Part shown: positions 58,454-64,000 of the stretch, piece after piece
Layout of the letters: every line of letters begins with the position of its first letter
How positions within the stretch are numbered: position 1 is the stretch's first letter
Assembly (NCBI GenBank): GCA_051294375.1
Contig: CM119271.1
Span: forward strand, 4,545,353 to 4,609,352
Source: Paraspadella gotoi
Taxonomy: Eukaryota > Chaetognatha
Length of the DNA: 64,000 bases
Reading direction: 5' to 3'
Made by a program: the position numbers and the translations under genes
Notes under the pieces: model-generated
What the model was told of the DNA's origin: nothing
Databases searched by the model: none
Seen by the model: the letters and a program-made list of their open reading frames with translations, nothing else

Positions 58454-58718
58454 GAATGCAGAGGACGGTGTGAAGGCGGATGAGGAAGATGGTTACATCA
58501 ATGACGACGTAAGCGACGACGTCGAAGACGATGACGACGATTACTATGACGACAGCGCCAACGTCGGGCCAAAAAAAACAAAAAAAAACAAAAAACCAAA
58601 AAAAAACAGGCGTTGTGGGAAGACGAGCGACTGCGAGAGGAGAACTTTGATGGATTGTGTATATCCAAAAACATATCAAGAACATGAAAAGGGTCATAGA
58701 TTTATAAAAAAATTATAA
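58446..58718 (+). CDS. Acidic/basic ORF (90 aa), probable small protein or exon
   Basis: Reads MNKNAEDGVKADEEDGYIND, then DVSDDVEDDDDDYYDDSANV, a KKTKKNKKPKKNRR basic patch, and CGKTSDCERRTLMDC, VYPKTYQEHEKGHRFIKKL. An acidic domain followed by a basic, NLS-like cluster is common in nuclear or chromatin proteins. The A-rich stretch (58,570-58,608) may instead be part of an intron: donors GAC|GTAAGC or AAC|GTCGGG with acceptor AACAG would join to ALWEDERLREENFDGLCISK, ISRT-type ending at 58,687. Family unknown. Confidence 0.45.
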   Translation: MNKNAEDGVKADEEDGYINDDVSDDVEDDDDDYYDDSANVGPKKTKKNKKPKKNRRCGKTSDCERRTLMDCVYPKTYQEHEKGHRFIKKL

Positions 58719-58827
58719 CAAACGTCATTTCTTATACTCGGATGATTTAATAAGTAATTCGGACGAAAGACGATCAGTTTATTAACAGTAATTGAAAGCT
58801 TCGAAAGCTTTTAAAAACGGAATCGGC

Positions 58828-59070
58828 TCAAGCTGAGTGTCGTATAGCATGTTGTCCTATAAACTTTCGCTCGATTCCATCCCAATAAAAATGGCGCCGA
58901 GTCTCCTTCCAAAGGATTCGTCCTAATCGCTTCCTCCAAACAAAGATTCGTCTCCCTTCTCTGGATTTTTCCGTCGACGCGTCGAACAAGAAAGAAATTC
59001 CTTCTCTCATCGAAGCGACTTTCTCTGAATCGACATCGTGTATTCGTCGCCCGTGTTGCGATATATGCAA
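58828..59070 (-). CDS. 80-aa hypothetical ORF
   Basis: Minus-strand ATG gives MHISQHGRRIHDVDSEKVAS, then MREGISFLFDASTEKSREGR, RIFVWRKRLGRILWKETRRH and FYWDGIERKFIGQHAIRHSA. Intact, no repeat bias, GC higher than its flanks. The amino-acid mix is credible, but no domain, splice site or promoter is evident. Confidence 0.3.
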   Translation of the reverse strand: MHISQHGRRIHDVDSEKVASMREGISFLFDASTEKSREGRRIFVWRKRLGRILWKETRRHFYWDGIERKFIGQHAIRHSA

Positions 59071-59383
59071 TGCATATCGGCTTTTTGAATTAAAATTTTC
59101 TTTTATTTATTTATGTCTAAATGTTTATTTAAATTCTTTATTTCGATGTCAAAATTGTAAAAGAAAAGAGAGTGATATTTGGGTTTATCATAATAACTAA
59201 TAAACAGTCTTTTATTTAAAAATATGTTTCAATTGTGTTTCGAGGCTTATCCATTTGACGCAGCGCTCTTCTTCCCGTCTTCTCCGTCTTAACTTCTCTG
59301 GAATCACATGGAACCGCTTTCCCTTCCCCTTTTTTTTCTGTAATACGACGCGCGAAAATCCATCTGCCGGCAAAAAAATGGCA

Positions 59384-59387
<4 letters not shown>

Positions 59388-59475
<88 letters not shown>
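59388..59475. repeat. (GA)n microsatellite
   Basis: About 88 bp of pure GA. Confidence 0.97.
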
Positions 59476-59479
<4 letters not shown>

Positions 59480-59644
59480 CTTTTTTCAGTCGAGTGAGAA
59501 AAGAAGGTGAAAAGGCAAACCGGGATAAAAAAAAATGGTCGCTTGCAAAGCAAAAAAAGCAAAAAAAAGAAAAAAAAAACAAAATAAATAAATAAAGAAG
59601 AAGAAGAAAAAAAAAGGAAAAAAAATCACATTCTTCTTTTCTAG

Positions 59645-59757
59645 CGGAAAAAGTCGAAGCGGAGTTTTCCGGGCGAGAGACGTCGATGCTCTTTTTGTTC
59701 TCAAGATCGATTTCGAATTTGAGCGCCATTTATTGACAGTTGCAACCAATTACATAT
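59645..59757 (+). CDS. Possible exon after a strong acceptor
   Basis: CATTCTTCTTTTCTAG is a good acceptor. Two frames stay open after it: EKVEAEFSGRETSMLFLFS to a stop at about 59,735, and SGKSRSGVFRARDVDALFVL, KIDFEFERHLLTVATNYI. No upstream partner is identified. Confidence 0.2.
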
Positions 59758-60021
59758 AATAGAATATAACAATTATTAAAATGTAAATTGTTAAACATGT
59801 TGCTGTTTACTAGCTTTGTTTAGTGTTCAAGATAAAGTTTCTAAAAGAATTACTTCTTACAAATGTATTTATTAATTCCTTTATCTATTTATATAAAGGA
59901 AACGCGGTGATATAATCTGAGGTCTAACAATGAATCGATAACGCGACGGTGAATCGAGAGAAAAATAAATACAAGAAAACGGAAATGTGAAAAAATATTC
60001 GGCATTTATGATGGAAAACAC

Positions 60022-60055
60022 GAGGACGACGACGACGACGACGACGACGACGATG
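60022..60055. repeat. (GAC)n microsatellite
   Basis: About ten pure units ending GATGATTCG. Confidence 0.95.
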
Positions 60056-60136
60056 ATTCGAATAAAAGCATTTCTTCTCTTTTCTCACGAATTCTAAATC
60101 TTCTTTTCCCCACGTGATACATTTTTAACGAAGTAT

Positions 60137-60253
<117 letters not shown>

Positions 60254-60570
60254 GATAATGGACGACGTTGAGTCTCGAAATGTCTCGGGCCGTTCGTCAT
60301 CGTTTCCGACCGCATTCACCGCGTCGCATTGTAGACGCGTCGTCGTCTTTCTCTTTCCTTCTTCAGCGAAGATTTCTCCTTCTTTCGAATCAATTTTTGG
60401 CGGGAAAATTTGAAAGAAAAAAAACGACCATCGACCAAATTTTATACAATTGAAAATAATGTATAAATAAAAGTAACATGATTTCAACAAATCGAAATAA
60501 GAAGCCATACTGTGAGTTTACTGAAGCTCGTGAAGCTAATAAAATTCGTAGAATTAATATAAAACTTTAC

Positions 60571-60704
60571 ATTCATTTGGACAGGCTTTGGTGGTTTAAG
60601 GCCTCCATCACTCTTACAGAATATTGACATAGCAGGTCCCTGCAAGCTTTCAATCAAGACTCTCTCACAGTCTCGTTTATTCACTCCCAGAGTACCTGGC
60701 TTCC
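60571..60704 (-). CDS. Possible minus-strand exon: KPGTLGVNKRDCERV...
   Basis: Bounded by an acceptor (TTGATAG|GG) and a donor (GAAT|GTAAAG), it reads KPGTLGVNKRDCERVLIESL, then QGPAMSIFCKSDGGLKPPKP and VQMN. No repeat explains the frame. The FCKSDGGLKPP part lies in the short repeat also found at 5342-5375, where it is interrupted by stops, so this may be a fragment of a mobile element's coding region rather than a host gene. Confidence 0.35.
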
Positions 60705-61046
60705 CTATCAATGAAGAGGTATAATATTTCAAAAAAAGTTTCAATTGTATAAAAGGATAATGTATTTCTTCATTCTAAAATATCGACTGTTTTTCCAAGA
60801 TTTCGGAGGTTTGTTTTCAGATTTTCTTGTCCGAATCCGTAGGTTCATCGATCAATCAGGTTTGATGAGTTCCTTTCATCTTGGACTCAATATGCAAATT
60901 TAAAGGAAGTGTTGGGAAAAAATGTTGAAAAGATTTGGCCTCTTATAATTATAGATTAAGTTAAAGATTTTGAATGAAGGCCTAATGCCAAGTTGATTCA
61001 GTTCGAAAAATGATCCACAAAGGAAAAAGCATACAAGAGAGAGAGA

Positions 61047-61453
61047 NNNNNNNNNNNNNNNNNNNNNNNNNNNNNNNNNNNNNNNNNNNNNNNNNNNNNN
61101 NNNNNNNNNNNNNNNNNNNNNNNNNNNNNNNNNNNNNNNNNNNNNNNNNNNNNNNNNNNNNNNNNNNNNNNNNNNNNNNNNNNNNNNNNNNNNNNNNNNN
61201 NNNNNNNNNNNNNNNNNNNNNNNNNNNNNNNNNNNNNNNNNNNNNNNNNNNNNNNNNNNNNNNNNNNNNNNNNNNNNNNNNNNNNNNNNNNNNNNNNNNN
61301 NNNNNNNNNNNNNNNNNNNNNNNNNNNNNNNNNNNNNNNNNNNNNNNNNNNNNNNNNNNNNNNNNNNNNNNNNNNNNNNNNNNNNNNNNNNNNNNNNNNN
61401 NNNNNNNNNNNNNNNNNNNNNNNNNNNNNNNNNNNNNNNNNNNNNNNNNNNNN
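61047..61453. other. Assembly gap (407 N) in (GA)n
   Basis: GA repeat on both sides, so the true content is probably a long GA array. Confidence 0.99.
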
Positions 61454-61488
<35 letters not shown>

Positions 61489-61499
61489 CCAGAGTTTTT

Positions 61500-62950
61500 T
61501 CTCACAAGAAAATCAAAGGCGGGGAAAATCAAACCGGGAGAAAATGAAAGGAAAAAGAAATAAATGGGAGTGAAAAAAGTGTAGCAATAGAATGGATAGA
61601 GATAAGTATTAAAGAAAAATGTAAAAAATGAAATAAAAGGGAAAAAAATTAAACGAATAAAATAAAGAAATCGAAACAACGAATGAACTTTTTAGTTTAA
61701 TTTTAAAATACAAGTCTAATATTATATTACAAAAACTAAAAATAAATAAGTCAAATTGTCGGGAAGAAACTTTCATGAAAATTCATCATCGGACTTTTAT
61801 TCATTTGAATATTTATTCATTGACAAATAAAACAAATAAAACTCGATCTGTACATCTGTCACAACTTTTCATTCTTAATAATACGTTCATTTAGATTCAT
61901 ATCATATTCCGTACATATCATATATCACCCTTTATCAATACCTTTCATTAACTTACCTCTTTCCTCCCTCCTCGTCTCCCGTCTCTAAGGGCTCCCCGAT
62001 TTTTGGGTAAGGTTCGCCCAAGTTCAACTCTCTCTATGAGGCGCTTATTTTATGCATTAAGTCTTTTCACTTCTCCACTCGATGGAGGAGCGCCAAGAAT
62101 CGCCCTTACCTTAGGTCAGTCAGTCAATATGTCAGTCAGTCGATATCTCAGTCAGTCAGTCCGTCCGTTAGACAATACGGAATGAATGTAGTGGTTTACC
62201 TTCCTGATTTTAGTCTAAGCACACCCGTTTGATAATTTTTTTAAAAAATGAAACAAAATAACAACTAGCAAAACTGAGCCTCCATAAAAAATCCGAATTA
62301 AAAGAGTATTTTTTTGTTATCGTTAACTATATTTGTTAAAGAATGTATTTAACTTCATCATGTAAAATTCAATATATAGATTTCTTTTTTTTCGATTTTA
62401 AAGTTTCTTCAAACTAACTTTTTCTTCCCGTATGTATTAGATTATTAATAAGTTCGAGTAATGATCCTCCGTACGTACAAAACTCTTCCTCACCCCAAAT
62501 TCCGCCGCTTAAACATACGACCCCTTGACCCGACCTCGCTCCCATCCTGAACTCACCCGTCGACCCTCACCCTCCCGACTTCGCCCCCCCTCCACCTTCC
62601 GCCCCCCCCGCACGCCCTTACTCATAAATCCATCCCCGGACGAACGCCTCAGGGCGGATGCCTTTACGATATTCGGCGCTGGGAGCTTTTTCGAAGGAAG
62701 GGATACAGGGGGTGTGGAAGGAGGGGGTGGCGGGGATGGAAGGGGGGAGGCTGAGCGATGATGCGGGAAGGATCTAAGAGGGTCAGGTTATGAGGTGACC
62801 GGAAACTCCTTCTTTTTTTTTTTCTTTCCTGAGGAGAAGAGAGAGAGAAGAAGAGAGAGAAAGAGAGGAGAGAGAGAGAGAGAGAGAGAGAGGGGGGAAA
62901 AAAAAAAAGGTGAGAAGGGGAAGATGGAAATCTTTTTGAAGGAGAGAGAG
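61500..62950. other. AT-rich DNA with short repeats, no gene
   Basis: Holds a CAGTCAGT/CCGT patch at 62,115-62,170, a C-rich stretch near 62,480-62,640, a G-rich stretch near 62,700-62,760, and (GA)n at about 62,830-62,893. Confidence 0.6.
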
Positions 62951-62954
62951 AGAG

Positions 62955-63235
62955 GGAGATGAGATGAGATGAGAGAGGGAGATGAGATGAGAGAGAGAGA
63001 TGAGATGAGAGGGAGAAGAAATCTTTTAAGAAGGCGAGAGAGAAAGGAAAATAAGATTTGCAAGAGGAATTGAAAAAGAGGAAGATGAGATGAGAGGGAG
63101 GGAGAAATATAAGATGAGATGAGATGAGAGGGAGGAAAATAAGATGAGATGAGAGGGAGGAAGATGAGATGAGATGAGAGGGAGGAATATAAGATGAGAT
63201 GAGAGGGAGGAAGATGAAATGAGAGCGAGGAAAAT
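62955..63235. repeat. Minisatellite, GATGAGATGAGAGGGAGGAA
   Basis: About eleven degenerate units of 20-30 bp combining GATGA repeats with GAGGGAG. Confidence 0.8.
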
Positions 63236-63504
63236 AAAATAGGAAGATGAAATTAGTCAGTAAGGGCAAAGACAAAATGGAGGAAAAGGAAAGAAATGCC
63301 TGGAGCACAAGAGAGAAGAAGAATCCGAGGTAAGATGTCGTGGAAACTTATTAGTTTTATCTAAAACTTTGTAGTATATTGACGTTGCTTGAGAAAGAAA
63401 ATTTTACCCTAAAATTTAAAAAATTGGCACGAACTGCGGGCGAAACTGATCGAGAAGGAAAAAGAAAAAAGAGAAGAAAAATTTCAGGTATAAAAAAGCT
63501 GAAG

Positions 63505-63507
<3 letters not shown>

Positions 63508-63570
<63 letters not shown>

Positions 63571-63571
63571 C
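63508..63571. repeat. (TC)n microsatellite
   Basis: About 64 bp, one TTT interruption. Confidence 0.95.
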
Positions 63572-63689
63572 CCTTCAAAAGGTTTGAAACTTATGGCGTT
63601 AAAATGAACCGACGTCCGGGAAAAAAAAAGGAAATCCAGAAGGAAAGGAGGAAAGCGGGAGATAGGAGAGAGAAAATAGAAGGGAAGAT

Positions 63690-63916
63690 ATCAAAGAGGA
63701 GGAGGAGGAGGAGGAGGAGGAAGTGAGGAGCCGTGAGAATCGCCTCACGTGAAAAGGAGTCAAGGTGAAAAGGGTAAAGCTTTGAGCGGATGAGGGTCTA
63801 TAGAAAAAGAGGAGGAGGAGGAGGAAGAGGAGGAGGAGGAGGAGGAGGAAAAAGAATATAACAGCGAGATGAGCAAGAATTCATCCGAGAGAAAAAAAAG
63901 GTTATTTACGAAAGAA

Positions 63917-63947
<31 letters not shown>

Positions 63948-63950
63948 TTT
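63690..63950. repeat. (GGA)n and (GTC)n microsatellites
   Basis: GGA runs at 63,697-63,722 and 63,810-63,850, then a pure GTC run at 63,920-63,948. Confidence 0.9.
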
Positions 63951-64000
63951 TTTCCTCGTCGTTGTCGAATATAAATAACCGCCGAAAATTACTAATTCAC

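Overview
This is nuclear DNA of an animal, most likely an invertebrate and possibly an arthropod; the taxon is a guess. The reasons are short coding exons joined by phase-matched GT-AG introns, a Ty3/gypsy-type solo LTR, a tRNA-like SINE, and a very high density of microsatellites: (GA)n, (GAAA)n, (GAC)n, (CCGT)n and (ATTC)n. Nothing looks bacterial, organellar or viral. The sequence is a gapped scaffold and parts of it are full of single-base indels.

Layout. 0-3.4 kb: low-complexity DNA with a 78-125 bp minisatellite. 3.55-10.2 kb: the one convincing multi-exon gene, on the + strand. It starts with a signal peptide, has six good exons to 6.28 kb, a damaged middle (6.5-9.2 kb) and two clean terminal exons ending at 10,200 with a poly(A) signal. 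I do not recognise its family. 10.4-17 kb: microsatellites, a degenerate CCCTAA-like tract and three small unproven ORFs. 17.2-29.6 kb: one imperfect inverted repeat of about 12 kb, whose left arm is broken by N gaps while the right arm is gapless and indel-rich. 29.7-35.3 kb: a possible minus-strand exon, a 71-bp minisatellite, an inverted repeat pair and a SINE-like element.

37.2-55.3 kb: two direct copies of the same 7-9 kb segment. The first is mostly gapless; the second has gaps at the microsatellites. Both carry a minus-strand exon resembling a Myb/SANT-like domain end and a 21-bp minisatellite. A 727-bp solo LTR with a 4-bp target duplication sits in copy 1 only, and copy 2 keeps the empty site. 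55.3-64 kb: microsatellites, one acidic/basic ORF at 58.4 kb and a few low-confidence exon-like stretches.

The large inverted and direct duplications, the exactly 25-N gaps beside them and the indel-type divergence together look more like noisy long-read gap filling than biology. No operon-like or multi-gene system is visible. The best candidate for something undescribed is the secreted protein gene at 3.5-10.2 kb.
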